64,000 nt of DNA, taken from Citrifermentans bremense R1 (GTDB lineage Bacteria > Desulfobacterota > Desulfuromonadia > Geobacterales > Geobacteraceae). Below are positions 1-9,430 of this stretch, one piece after another (position 1 is the first letter of the stretch; every line of letters starts with the position of its first letter). The notes beneath the pieces were generated by a model that saw nothing but the letters and a program-made list of their open reading frames with translations, did not search any database and was not told the DNA's origin. The position numbers and the translations under genes were made by a program. The stretch is from assembly GCF_000426865.1 (NCBI RefSeq), contig NZ_AUGE01000006.1:1-64000 (forward strand), read 5' to 3'.

Positions 1-726
1 CATGGTCTCGCCGATGGCCCGGCCGAGGCCGAGGATCGAGGCCCCCAGGATGCCTGATTTGCCGTAGGGGAGGATGGCGATCTTAATCGTCTCCCAGCGG
101 GTCGCGCCGAGCGCGATCGCCGCTTCCTTCTGGCTCTGCGGCACGGCGAGCAGCACCTCGCGGGTGATGGAGGTGATGATCGGCACCACCATGATCATCA
201 GGATGAAGATGGCGGCCAGCATGCTGACGCCGTAGGGGGCGCCCTGGAAGAGCGGGATGAAGCCGAAGTGCTCGATGAGGAAGGGCTGGACCGTGGACTG
301 GAGCCAGGGCGCCATCACCAGCACCCCCCAAAGGCCGTAGATGACCGAGGGAATCGCCGCCAGCAGCTCCACCAGGGGGGCGACCAGGGCGCCTACGCGC
401 GCCGGCGCTATTTCCGTGATGAAGAGGGCCGCGCCTATGCTCAGCGGGGTGGCGAGGGCGAGCGCCAAGACCGAGGAAACCACAGAGCCGTAGAGGTAGG
501 GGAGGGCGCCGAAGATCCCCTGGACCGCGTCCCACTCCGTCGACTTCACGAACTGCCAGCCGAAGGCCTTGATGGCGGGCATGCTCTCGCCGGTCATCTC
601 GTAAAGCATGAGCGCCAGGATCAGGATGATGCTGAAGGCGAAACAGGTGGTCAGGTAACGGAAGACGGCGTCTCCGTTCAGCTTCTTGGCCTGTGCCGGT
701 TCGTGTTTTTTCCTTGCCGATTGCAC
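1..726 (-). CDS. pstC: PstC phosphate ABC transporter permease (3' end cut by window)
   Basis: Inner-membrane permease of the high-affinity phosphate importer PstSCAB. Reading the minus strand from a GTG at 726, preceded by GGAG, gives about 242 residues. A lysine-rich N-terminus is followed by a membrane segment near residues 25-40 and several more. The visible end reads SILGLGRAIGETM, the conserved PstC cytoplasmic-loop motif. The gene continues beyond base 1, so the last part is missing; pstA and pstB would be expected there. A Pho box lies about 180 bp upstream. A longer reading in another frame over the same bases is rich in Arg and Gly and looks like a shadow. The start codon is my choice from frame and ribosome-binding site. 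Confidence 0.9.
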   Translation of the reverse strand, partial: MQSARKKHEPAQAKKLNGDAVFRYLTTCFAFSIILILALMLYEMTGESMPAIKAFGWQFVKSTEWDAVQGIFGALPYLYGSVVSSVLALALATPLSIGAALFITEIAPARVGALVAPLVELLAAIPSVIYGLWGVLVMAPWLQSTVQPFLIEHFGFIPLFQGAPYGVSMLAAIFILMIMVVPIITSITREVLLAVPQSQKEAAIALGATRWETIKIAILPYGKSGILGASILGLGRAIGETM

Positions 727-904
727 GGTCGTCTCCGTTGCGTCTGTGTAACAGGAACTGGGTAATTCGGTTTCCAAACTTAGCCTCCGGGAGCGGCCGA
801 CGCACTCCATTCCAGGGGACCTCGTCGGCTACGGATCAGGCGGAGAGTTGTCGCCGTCTCCGCGTTGCTCGTTCATTGCATGCGCCCTAACATGCGCCAC
901 GAAT

Positions 905-922
905 GTTACAGGCCCGTTACAG
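905..922 (-). promoter_or_regulatory. Pho box (PhoB operator) upstream of pstC
   Basis: On the minus strand two perfect 7-bp direct repeats, CTGTAAC, are separated by four bases (GGGC). This is the 11-bp periodicity of the PhoB Pho box, whose E. coli repeat is CTGTCAT. It faces pstC. The rest of the 727-1044 gap shows no gene and no obvious -10 element. Confidence 0.8.
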
Positions 923-1044
923 TTTGGCTAAATCTTCCTGAACCGGCGATGCTTGCTGGAAAAATCCGGCAACGTTCGTGACCGGCGCGATTGGCGTGAC
1001 TGGCAGGGGGGCGGGAGAGGGGGGGCGACTATTGCCGGGACCAT

Positions 1045-2316
<1,272 letters not shown>

Positions 2317-2498
2317 GCTTCTCCTCCTCTTTGCCGCTTGCGCCTTGGCTGCGGCCAAAGGTTAGCACTGGTTTCGGAAACTCATGACTGCAGCATAAAG
2401 GGGCAATTTTGCGGTTGTGTTACAGCGGCGTGAATGTTTGGGCTCTGATCGCGGCTTGGGCAGAGGCGGTTCGGGGAATTCGGCAATTGGCATAGAGC

Positions 2499-2520
2499 GC
2501 ACGAATTGTTTGCACGAATT
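2499..2520. repeat. Short direct repeat in divergent promoter region
   Basis: GCACGAATT occurs twice with a 13-bp period (2499-2507 and 2512-2520) between the divergent kinase and zinc-ribbon genes. The spacing could suit a regulator bound in tandem. No regulator is assigned. Confidence 0.35.
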
Positions 2521-2595
2521 CACCTGATCGCCACACGCCTGCAACATTCAGAGACTAATCTCGCCACAAAAAAGAGAGACAGAGGAGAAAAAATT

Positions 2596-2790
2596 ATGGA
2601 GTTAATGCCGGTTGGAGATCGTTACCTTTGGTACTGCGATTGGTGCGACACGAAGAACGTGACGCCTTGGGTGAAAATGGAAGAGAAGGAAGTTTCCTGC
2701 GCCGCATGCCACAAAACATTCCCTTCCTACGACCAGACAGCCCCGCGTGCTTTAGGGGCGGAGCGTTGTGCCGCTGCGGATTTTCGGTAA
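2596..2790 (+). CDS. Small zinc-ribbon protein
   Basis: A 64-residue protein with two CxxC pairs (CDWC near residue 14 and CAAC near residue 36) about 20 residues apart, the arrangement of a small zinc ribbon. The ATG at 2596 follows GAGGAG by seven bases; the open frame extends further upstream without a better start. No other domain is present. It is transcribed divergently from the kinase. Function unknown; redox-, nucleic-acid- or protein-binding roles are all possible for such ribbons. Confidence 0.65.
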   Translation: MELMPVGDRYLWYCDWCDTKNVTPWVKMEEKEVSCAACHKTFPSYDQTAPRALGAERCAAADFR

Positions 2791-2932
2791 CCAAAAGGAG
2801 CATGATGAACTGGTAATACGGCCTTCCTTTGGGAAGGAAGATGCAGGCCGAGGGGAACCAGACCGTGCAGCGTATTGCGACTAAACTACGACCTTATTGC
2901 TGTAGAATTTATTTGATGATGCAAAAAAACTG

Positions 2933-2975
2933 TTGACATGTGCGCTGTGGTTTAGTAGCCTACCGACACTATAGA
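2933..2975 (+). promoter_or_regulatory. Candidate promoter elements upstream of sbp
   Basis: The 310-bp gap 2791-3100 holds no gene. It contains a perfect TTGACA at 2933-2938 and a TATAGA at 2970-2975, but these are too far apart to pair; the best -10 at 17 bp (TAGCCT) is weak. GTTTAGTA at 2950-2957 is the reverse complement of TACTAAAC at 16610-16617 in front of cysT. This shared octamer might be an operator, but the evidence is thin. Confidence 0.3.
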
Positions 2976-3100
2976 GAATAAACGATGTGCTGTCGCATCT
3001 TTGCTCAGCAGGACAGTAGCTATCCGGAATGACAAAGGTGCTTTTTTTTATCTCATTAGTCTATCTTGTCGGTGGATTAAACATGAAAGGGGGGAGCTTC

Positions 3101-4096
3101 ATGAAACAGCAGATTCGCACCGCATTACTCACCCTGTTGGTGGCGGCCTTGCCACTGACAGCCTTCGCCGCCCAGGAATTCCTCAACGTCTCCTACGACC
3201 CGACCCGGGAGCTGTACCAGGACTTCAACAATGCCTTTGCCAGGAAGTCGGGGCAAAAGGCGACCTTCAAGCAGTCCCACGGCGGCTCCGGAAAGCAGGC
3301 GAGGGCAGTCATCGACGGCCTGGAAGCGGACGTCGTCACCCTGGCTTTGGCCTACGACATCGACGAGATCAGCGACAAGGCGAAGCTGATCCCGGCCAAC
3401 TGGCAGAAAAGACTCCCCAACAACAGCTCTCCCTACACCTCGACCATCGTCTTCCTGGTGCGCAAGGGAAATCCCAAGAAGATCAAGGATTGGAACGATC
3501 TGGTGAAGCCGGGCGTCTCGGTGATCACCCCGAACCCGAAGACCTCCGGCGGTGCGCGCTGGAACTACCTTGCCGCATGGGGCTATGCCCTGAAGCAAAA
3601 GGGGGGCAACGAAGCAAAGGCCAAGGCGTTTGTCGCCGAGCTCTTCAAGCATGTGCCGGTGCTCGATTCCGGCGCCCGCGGTTCCACCACGACCTTCGTG
3701 CAGCGCGGCCAGGGGGATGTGCTCCTCGCCTGGGAAAACGAGGCATTCCTCGCGGTCAACGAGCTGGGCAGGGACAAATTCGAGATCGTCGTCCCTTCGC
3801 TCAGCATCCTCGCCGAGCCGCCGGTGACCGTGGTCGACAAGGTGGTCGACAGGAAAGGGACCCGCAAGCTTGCCGAGGAGTACCTGAAATACCTCTACTC
3901 CCCGGAAGGCCAGGAGATCGCCGCAAGGCATTACTACCGCCCGCGCGACAAGAAGGTTGCCGCCAAGTACGCCAAGGTGTTCCCCAAAGTGAAGCTCGTC
4001 ACCATTGACGGCAACTTCGGAGGCTGGCGCAAGGCCCAGAAGACCCACTTCGCCGACGGCGGCGTTTTCGATCAGATCTACTCCGGCGGAAAGTAG
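3101..4096 (+). CDS. sbp: Periplasmic sulfate-binding protein
   Basis: 331-residue periplasmic receptor of the sulfate/thiosulfate ABC importer. A signal peptide (basic start, hydrophobic core, cleavage after TAFA) is followed by the family motifs [29 protein letters not shown] and [13 protein letters not shown], which line the sulfate site. The ATG at 3101 has GGGGGGAG upstream; an ATG six codons earlier is possible but less well placed. The permeases and ATPase (cysT, cysW, cysA) are about 12.6 kb downstream in the same direction rather than adjacent. The YezD-like gene follows directly, a pairing seen in sulfate-assimilation loci. Confidence 0.95.
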   Translation: MKQQIRTALLTLLVAALPLTAFAAQEFLNVSYDPTRELYQDFNNAFARKSGQKATFKQSHGGSGKQARAVIDGLEADVVTLALAYDIDEISDKAKLIPANWQKRLPNNSSPYTSTIVFLVRKGNPKKIKDWNDLVKPGVSVITPNPKTSGGARWNYLAAWGYALKQKGGNEAKAKAFVAELFKHVPVLDSGARGSTTTFVQRGQGDVLLAWENEAFLAVNELGRDKFEIVVPSLSILAEPPVTVVDKVVDRKGTRKLAEEYLKYLYSPEGQEIAARHYYRPRDKKVAAKYAKVFPKVKLVTIDGNFGGWRKAQKTHFADGGVFDQIYSGGK

Positions 4097-4136
4097 CCCG
4101 GAGACAACCCGGTTGATGCAGGTTCCTGGAGGGGGC

Positions 4137-4292
4137 ATGGCGACGACACCCGAACAAGCGGGAAAGTGGAACAGCGATCTCGAGCAAAAGATCCGCCTGG
4201 CTCTCGGAGACATCCGTTTCGGGACGGTGACCCTCGTCATACAGGATGGCAAGGTCATCCAACTGGACAAAAACGAAAAGATCAGGATCTAG
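4137..4292 (+). CDS. YezD-like (DUF2292) small protein
   Basis: 51-residue protein ending IRFGTVTLVIQDGKVIQL followed by a short basic tail, the core of the small DUF2292/YezD family that is frequently found beside sulfate and sulfur assimilation genes. The start ATG at 4137 follows GGAGGGGGC and lies 40 bases after sbp, so the two are probably one operon. The molecular role of the family is not known to me. No signal peptide, cysteine or membrane segment. Confidence 0.75.
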   Translation: MATTPEQAGKWNSDLEQKIRLALGDIRFGTVTLVIQDGKVIQLDKNEKIRI

Positions 4293-4303
4293 GCCATGTC
4301 AGG

Positions 4304-4322
4304 ATTTAGTCCTGCACTAAAT
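4304..4322. repeat. Perfect 7-bp inverted repeat
   Basis: ATTTAGT and ACTAAAT flank a 5-bp centre. The sequence lies just after the YezD-like gene and about 200 bp before metK. It could be a repressor operator or part of a transcript fold; no regulator is assigned. Confidence 0.4.
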
Positions 4323-4340
4323 ACAATCGGCCTCCGCTCT

Positions 4341-4370
4341 CCCCCTCCCTTGACGGGAGGGGGGACTTTT
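4341..4370 (+). terminator. Intrinsic terminator after sbp-yezD operon
   Basis: A C-rich/G-rich hairpin (CCCCCTCCC, TTGAC loop, GGGAGGGGG) is followed by GACTTTT. It is one of three similar hairpins in this window (also 6277-6300 and 11732-11754). Confidence 0.6.
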
Positions 4371-4434
4371 ACGGTACAGCCGGCTTTAAAAAATTTTCGA
4401 TAATCGTTACCCGTCGAGCTGACCAGACAAACTG

Positions 4435-4484
4435 GAGGCCAGGCTGTAACCGTTTACCTACGGTTATGCCTGGCCTCTTTTTTT
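4435..4484 (+). terminator. Strong hairpin plus T-run in the metK leader
   Basis: GAGGCCAGGC (4435-4444) pairs with GCCTGGCCTC (4468-4477), and inside it TAACCG pairs with CGGTTA; seven T residues follow at once. It ends 31 bases before the metK ATG, so it may be an attenuator rather than only the end of the upstream operon. Upstream, GTTAC (4406-4410) can pair with GTAAC (4446-4450) and would break the inner stem. Confidence 0.75.
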
Positions 4485-4515
4485 ACCGGCAGCCGAGACA
4501 AAAGGAGAAGCGACC

Positions 4516-5724
4516 ATGTCCGAGCAGCGCTTTTTATTCACCTCCGAATCCGTCACAGAGGGGCATCCCGACAAGCTGGCGGACCAGATTTCCGATGCCG
4601 TTCTCGACGCCCTGCTGGCGCAGGATCCCGACTCCCGCGTGGCCTGCGAGACCAGCGTGACTACCGGACTCGTGCTCCTCTTCGGCGAGGTCTCCAGCCA
4701 GGCGCGCGTCAACTTTGCCCGCATCGCCCGCGACACCATCGCCCAGGTCGGCTACACCGACACGAAACTGGGGATAGACGCGGAGCACGCCGCGGTGCTG
4801 GTCTCTCTCGACCAGCAGTCCGCCGACATCGCCCAAGGGGTCGACGTGGCGCTGGAGCAGCGCAAGGGTAGCGATCACGACGGCTACCTCGACTCGGTAG
4901 GTGCCGGAGACCAGGGGATGGTATTCGGCTTCGCCACCGACGAGACGCCCGAGTACCTCCCTACCAGCATCGCGCTGGCGCACAAGCTCGCCCGCCGACT
5001 CACCGAAGCGCGCAAGTCCGGCGACATTCCCTACCTGCGTCCCGACGGCAAGACCCAGGTGACGGTCGAGTATCGGGGGGACACTCCGGTACGGGTCGAC
5101 ACGGTGGTCATCTCCGCACAGCACGACCCCGAGGTCGAGCTCGAACAGATCCGCAAGGACCTTATCGCCAAGGTGATCGGGAAGGTCGTGCCGGATTCGC
5201 TCTTGGACGAGAAGACCCGCATCTTCGTGAACCCTACCGGCCGTTTCGTCATCGGCGGCCCGCACGGCGACGCCGGGCTCACCGGCAGGAAGATCATCGT
5301 GGACAGCTACGGTGGTTTCTCCCGCCACGGAGGAGGAGCCTTCTCCGGCAAGGACTCCACCAAGGTCGACCGCTCCGGCGCCTATGCCGCCCGCTACGTC
5401 GCCAAAAATCTCGTCGCCGCCGGGCTCGCCAAAAAGGTGGAGGTGCAGATCGCCTACGCTATCGGCGTCGCCCACCCGGTATCCATCTTCGTCGACAGCT
5501 TCGGGACCGGCGCCCTCGGCAACGAGGAACTTGCGGGGCTCATCTCCAGCCATTTCGACCTGAGGCCGGCGGCGATCATAGAAGAGCTGGGGCTCAAGCG
5601 CCCCATCTACCGCCAGACCGCAGCCTACGGCCATTTCGGGAGGCCCGATCTCGATCTTCCGTGGGAGCGGACCGACAAGGCGCAGGTCTTGCGCGATGCG
5701 GCTCGCGGCGCGGCAACCAACTGA
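4516..5724 (+). CDS. metK: S-adenosylmethionine synthetase
   Basis: 402-residue MetK, which makes S-adenosylmethionine from methionine and ATP. Family motifs are intact: [20 protein letters not shown] at the N-terminus with the Mg/ATP-binding His and Asp, [15 protein letters not shown] in the middle, and the P-loop-like [16 protein letters not shown] near residues 273-288. The start has AGGAGAAG upstream. It is preceded by a hairpin-T leader and followed after 25 bases by the PPOX gene. In a region otherwise devoted to sulfur uptake it is the step that consumes the assimilated methionine sulfur and supplies SAM to the radical-SAM protein downstream. Confidence 0.97.
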   Translation: MSEQRFLFTSESVTEGHPDKLADQISDAVLDALLAQDPDSRVACETSVTTGLVLLFGEVSSQARVNFARIARDTIAQVGYTDTKLGIDAEHAAVLVSLDQQSADIAQGVDVALEQRKGSDHDGYLDSVGAGDQGMVFGFATDETPEYLPTSIALAHKLARRLTEARKSGDIPYLRPDGKTQVTVEYRGDTPVRVDTVVISAQHDPEVELEQIRKDLIAKVIGKVVPDSLLDEKTRIFVNPTGRFVIGGPHGDAGLTGRKIIVDSYGGFSRHGGGAFSGKDSTKVDRSGAYAARYVAKNLVAAGLAKKVEVQIAYAIGVAHPVSIFVDSFGTGALGNEELAGLISSHFDLRPAAIIEELGLKRPIYRQTAAYGHFGRPDLDLPWERTDKAQVLRDAARGAATN

Positions 5725-5749
5725 TAGAGGTTCCAGAAGGAGGGACATC

Positions 5750-6232
5750 ATGGCAACAGCGATACCCGGAGACCTGATCGAGCTACTGAACGATCCCGCC
5801 GCGACCAAGGTGCTGGCCACCGTGGACGAGGACGGCGTTCCGCATCTGGCCGTCAAGCAGTCGCTTTACGTCGACGTCGCGGGGCGGTTGGTCTACACCG
5901 AACTTTTGGAGTCCTCGCGCAGCAACCGGAACCTGGTGCGGAGCATCTGGTTCGGCAAGAGCGTTTCGGTCATCGTGAGCGGAGCGGGTGGGCGGAGTTT
6001 CCAGGTGAAGGGGAAACCGGTGAAGACCCACATCTCGGGGCCGCTCTTCAGGAAGCACTACCAGGAGATTCGCTCGCTCCTCGGTGACGTGGACGTCGCG
6101 GCCGTCTGGATCATCGAGCCGCAAGAGGTGATCGACGGCAGCTACGCTGCCCGCAGCGCGGAGGAGAGGTCTAGGTTCCCCTTCTTCGACCACCTGGACC
6201 GGCTGGTCAAACCCGCTGCTCCGGCCGCCTGA
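5750..6232 (+). CDS. PPOX-family flavin split-barrel protein
   Basis: 160 residues resembling the pyridoxamine-5'-phosphate oxidase-like split-barrel fold: KVLATVDEDGVPHLAVKQSL is the typical first strands, followed by SSRSNRNLVRSIWFGKSVSV, where FMN-binding family members carry the phosphate-contacting residues. The ATG at 5750 has AGGAGGGA upstream. It probably heads, or reads into, the radical-SAM/ABC/NifH-like operon. Whether it binds FMN, heme or F420 cannot be told from sequence. No cysteines are present. Confidence 0.75.
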   Translation: MATAIPGDLIELLNDPAATKVLATVDEDGVPHLAVKQSLYVDVAGRLVYTELLESSRSNRNLVRSIWFGKSVSVIVSGAGGRSFQVKGKPVKTHISGPLFRKHYQEIRSLLGDVDVAAVWIIEPQEVIDGSYAARSAEERSRFPFFDHLDRLVKPAAPAA

Positions 6233-6276
6233 GCCGCGGCCCCCCCTGGGTCTTCCTGAGATATGCGGGATACTAG

Positions 6277-6300
6277 CCCCCCCTCCGCAAGGGGAGGGGG
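6277..6300. repeat. C-rich/G-rich intergenic hairpin
   Basis: CCCCCTCC and GGAGGGGG flank a short GCAAGG centre between the PPOX and radical-SAM genes. It has no T-run, so it may be an mRNA processing or partial termination element. Same type as 4341-4370 and 11732-11754. Confidence 0.6.
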
Positions 6301-6333
6301 ATACAGTCAAGCACCACAAAGACGAGGACCACC

Positions 6334-7599
6334 ATGGCTAATCTTAATCTGGCAATAAAAGAAAAACGGCCGCTAAGCCGCGCGGAGGTGACCGAGAAGT
6401 ACCCGGACATCCCGCCGCTGGTCATCCTGAAGGCGGACGTGCAGCGGCGCGGCGTGCACTACAGCGAGGCGGCCCTGGGCGCGCTCGACCTGGAGCTTCA
6501 CGCCACCACCGGCACCCACATCTTCGGCGCCCGCGACGGCAAAATAGCGGCGCGCCCCGAATCGTTCCTTCTGCGCGACGGCTCCTCCATCATCACCACG
6601 CCGACGCCGCTGGAGCTGGACCCGTACCTGGTCGACCTCCACGAGGGAAGACCCTTTCTCTTCGAGGACGGCGAACCGGTCGAGGAGGTGGATTACTGGC
6701 CCCGCCCCGACTTCTACGACAAGACCTCCTCTTCGGGGACGCTGATGCAGAACGTGGTCAGCGCGCGCCCGCAGCGGCTCAACATCTTTCCCTACCGCTA
6801 CTGCACCTTCTGGAACAACGGCAACGGCTGCAGCTTTTGCGACATCGTGACCCAGATGAAGAAGGGGAAGGAGGAACTCGGCATCCCGGCGCGCCTGGAT
6901 CCGCTCGAGGTCAAGGAGGTGGTGCGTGAGGCGCTGCTGGAGCCGGGACGCTACGCCGCGCTCTTTCTCACCGCAGGCTCGAACGTGGCCGGGAAACGGG
7001 CCTTCGACGACGAGGTGGACTACTACATCGAGATCCTGCAACGGGTGGGGGAGCTCTTCAGCGTCCCCAATATCCCGAGCCAGCTGATCGGGACCGCATT
7101 CGACGACGGCCAGCTTGAGCGCCTGTACCGCGAGACCCCGCTCACGAGCTACACCGCGGACATCGAGGTGCTGGGGGAGGAGCTTTTCAACCGGCACTGC
7201 CCGGGGAAGGCGGAGTATATCGGATACAAGGAGTGGAAACGGCGGCTGGTCCGCGCGGTGGACATCTTCGGCCCCGGCCGCGTGAACACCGGGCTTGTCG
7301 CCGGAGTCGAACTGACGAGCCCCGGAGGCTACAAAAATGAGGACGAGGCGCTGGCCCGAACCCTGGAAGAGGCAGAGGACCTGGCCAGCCAGGGGGTGAG
7401 CACGGTCTACATCGTCTGGTCGCCGCGCCCCGGAACCGCGATCGGGGACCAGAAAAACGCCTCTCTCGAATATTACGTGCGGCTCGCGGCCGGGCTGCAC
7501 GGGTTGAGGGGGAAATACCGGCTCCCCATCGGCTTCGACGATTATCGCCGCTGCGGCAACCATCCCGACAGCGACCTGTCGCGGCTGCACAACTTCTAA
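6334..7599 (+). CDS. Radical-SAM-like protein with a Cx8CxxC cluster motif
   Basis: 421-residue protein. The cysteines C157, C166 and C169 (YCTFWNNGNGCSFCDI) give Cx8CxxC instead of the usual Cx3CxxC; the aromatic residue before the last Cys and the following barrel-like sequence (FLTAGSN near residue 210, NTGLVAGVELTSP near 327) resemble radical-SAM enzymes of the BioB/Elp3-like branch. About 150 residues precede the motif and match nothing I recognise. The start has a GAGGA site. It sits 20 bases before the ABC substrate-binding gene and is probably co-transcribed with the transporter and the NifH-like gene. Its substrate is unknown; membership of the superfamily is likely, the reaction is not inferable. 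Confidence 0.75.
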   Translation: MANLNLAIKEKRPLSRAEVTEKYPDIPPLVILKADVQRRGVHYSEAALGALDLELHATTGTHIFGARDGKIAARPESFLLRDGSSIITTPTPLELDPYLVDLHEGRPFLFEDGEPVEEVDYWPRPDFYDKTSSSGTLMQNVVSARPQRLNIFPYRYCTFWNNGNGCSFCDIVTQMKKGKEELGIPARLDPLEVKEVVREALLEPGRYAALFLTAGSNVAGKRAFDDEVDYYIEILQRVGELFSVPNIPSQLIGTAFDDGQLERLYRETPLTSYTADIEVLGEELFNRHCPGKAEYIGYKEWKRRLVRAVDIFGPGRVNTGLVAGVELTSPGGYKNEDEALARTLEEAEDLASQGVSTVYIVWSPRPGTAIGDQKNASLEYYVRLAAGLHGLRGKYRLPIGFDDYRRCGNHPDSDLSRLHNF

Positions 7600-7619
7600 A
7601 GGTTCAAAGGAGGATCACC

Positions 7620-8621
7620 ATGAAGAGATCACGCATCACAATCGCACTCCTCTTGCTTCTTGCCCTTTTCACCGCATCCGTCGCGCGGGCCGAAGTCAAG
7701 GAGGTGCGTTTCGCCAAGCAGTACGGCCTGAGCTATCTGCCGCTCATCGTCATGGAGCAGCAGAAGCTGGTGGAAAAACATGCGAAGGCGGCCGGGCTAG
7801 GCCAGCTGAAGGCGAGCTACGCGACGCTCGGCTCGGGAGCGGCGATGAACGACGCACTCCTCTCCGGCTCCATAGATTACGCCTCGGGGGGCGTCGCCCC
7901 CATGCTCACCATCTGGGGCAAGAGCCGGGGCGAGGTGAGGGGGGTGGCTGCCCTCGACACCATCCCGATCTACCTGAACTCCGTCAACCCGTCGGTGAAG
8001 GGGGTGAAGGATCTTTCCGACAAGGACAAGATCGCGCTTCCCGCGGTGAAGGTCTCGATCCAGGCCGTGCTGCTGCAGATGGCCGCGGCCAAGGCATTCG
8101 GAGCGGACGAGTACGACAGGCTGGACCGCCTCACCGTCTCCATGAAGCACCCTGACGCCATGGCCGCCATCCTCTCCGGCAGATCCGAGGTCACCGGGCA
8201 CCTGGCGAGCCCCCCCTTCATGTTCCAGGAGCTGAAGGACAAGCGGGTGCGGACCGTGGTCAACTCCTACGACGTACTCGGCGGGCCGCATACCTTCGAT
8301 CTGGTTTGGGCCACCAAGAAGTTCCACGACGAGAACCCGAAGATCTACCGCGCGGTGCTCGCCGCGCTGAACGAAGCGGTCGCCTACATCGGAAAGAACA
8401 AGCGTGCGGCGGCGGAGCTCTACTTGAAGGCCTCCGGCTCCAAGGAGCCCGTCAGCGAGGTCTACGAGATACTCTCCCGCCAGCCGGTGCATTACACGAC
8501 GACGCCGCTTAAGGTCTCGGCCTTCGCCGATTTCATGAACCGGACCGGGTCGCTGAAAGAAAAGCCCAAGGGGTGGAAGGACCTCTTCTTCCCCGAGATC
8601 CACGGCAAGAAAGGGAGCTAG
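7620..8621 (+). CDS. ABC transporter substrate-binding protein, SsuA/TauA/NMT1 type
   Basis: 333-residue periplasmic receptor. A signal peptide (MKRSR, leucine-rich core, cleavage after VARA) precedes an NMT1/SsuA-like domain with KQYGLSYLPLIVMEQQ and GSGAAMNDALLSGSIDYASGG. Relatives bind sulfonates, nitrate, taurine or thiamine precursors, so the ligand cannot be named from the family alone. The start has AGGAGG upstream. It is the first of three transporter genes in an operon between the radical-SAM gene and the NifH-like gene. Location beside metK, sbp and cys genes makes a sulfur compound the leading guess. Confidence 0.88.
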   Translation: MKRSRITIALLLLLALFTASVARAEVKEVRFAKQYGLSYLPLIVMEQQKLVEKHAKAAGLGQLKASYATLGSGAAMNDALLSGSIDYASGGVAPMLTIWGKSRGEVRGVAALDTIPIYLNSVNPSVKGVKDLSDKDKIALPAVKVSIQAVLLQMAAAKAFGADEYDRLDRLTVSMKHPDAMAAILSGRSEVTGHLASPPFMFQELKDKRVRTVVNSYDVLGGPHTFDLVWATKKFHDENPKIYRAVLAALNEAVAYIGKNKRAAAELYLKASGSKEPVSEVYEILSRQPVHYTTTPLKVSAFADFMNRTGSLKEKPKGWKDLFFPEIHGKKGS

Positions 8622-8623
8622 CC

Positions 8624-9421
8624 ATGGCGAGCTCTAAAGGGACATCGGCGGAGGCGCCCCTTCTGGAGGTGCGCGGGGTGACCCTGCAGTACACCACGCG
8701 CGAGCAACGGGTGACCGCCACCTGGAGGGTCGATTTCGATGCCTGGGCCGGCGAGCGCCTGGTGCTCCTGGGCCCTTCCGGCTGCGGCAAGTCGACGCTT
8801 TTGAAGGCGGTCGGCGGTTACCTGAAGCCGGTCGAGGGGGAGGTGCAGTTCCGCGGCAAGCAGGTGCACGGCCCCGGGCCGGACCGGGGGATGGTGTTCC
8901 AGGAGTTCGACCAGCTCCTCCCCTGGAAAACGGTGAAGCAAAACGTAGCCTTCGCCCTGCAGGAGGGGAGGGGCGTCCCCCGCCGCGAGGCGGAGGAGCA
9001 GGCGCTCCATTTCATCGCCAAGGTGAAGCTTTCCCGCTTCGCTGACGCCTATCCGCACACCCTCTCGGGAGGGATGAAACAGCGGGTCGCCATCGCCCGC
9101 TGCCTGGCGACCCGCCCGGAGCTGATCCTGATGGACGAGCCGTTCGCGGCACTCGACGCGCTTACCCGGCAGCAGATGCAGGACGAGCTCCTGGAGTTGT
9201 GGCAGGAAAGCCCCTTCGCCATGCTCTTCGTCACCCATTCCATCGACGAAGCGGTCCGGCTGGGCCATCGCGTCATCCTCCTCTCGCCCCACCCGGGGCG
9301 GGTCAAGGAGGTGCTCGCCCTGGACGGGAAGGGGGGACTGGAGCCGGTGCAAAGCGGGGCCGAGCTGCAGGAGCGGATCCACCGCTCCCTTTTCGAGACT
9401 GCCTGCGACTATTCGATCTAG
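8624..9421 (+). CDS. ABC transporter ATPase, SsuB/TauB type
   Basis: 265-residue nucleotide-binding subunit. Walker A GPSGCGKST, Q-loop VFQEFDQLLPW, signature LSGGMKQR, Walker B LILMDEP and switch His in VTHS are all present, so it should be active. The ATG at 8624 is only two bases after the previous stop and has AAGGGAG upstream; the open frame starts 17 codons earlier but without a site. It pairs with the permease that follows. Confidence 0.92.
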   Translation: MASSKGTSAEAPLLEVRGVTLQYTTREQRVTATWRVDFDAWAGERLVLLGPSGCGKSTLLKAVGGYLKPVEGEVQFRGKQVHGPGPDRGMVFQEFDQLLPWKTVKQNVAFALQEGRGVPRREAEEQALHFIAKVKLSRFADAYPHTLSGGMKQRVAIARCLATRPELILMDEPFAALDALTRQQMQDELLELWQESPFAMLFVTHSIDEAVRLGHRVILLSPHPGRVKEVLALDGKGGLEPVQSGAELQERIHRSLFETACDYSI

Positions 9422-9430
9422 GGGGAGAAC

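Noticed and set aside
4381-4515. SAM riboswitch upstream of metK
   Set aside because: The conserved SAM-I and SAM-II core sequences are not present; only a terminator-like hairpin is supported.
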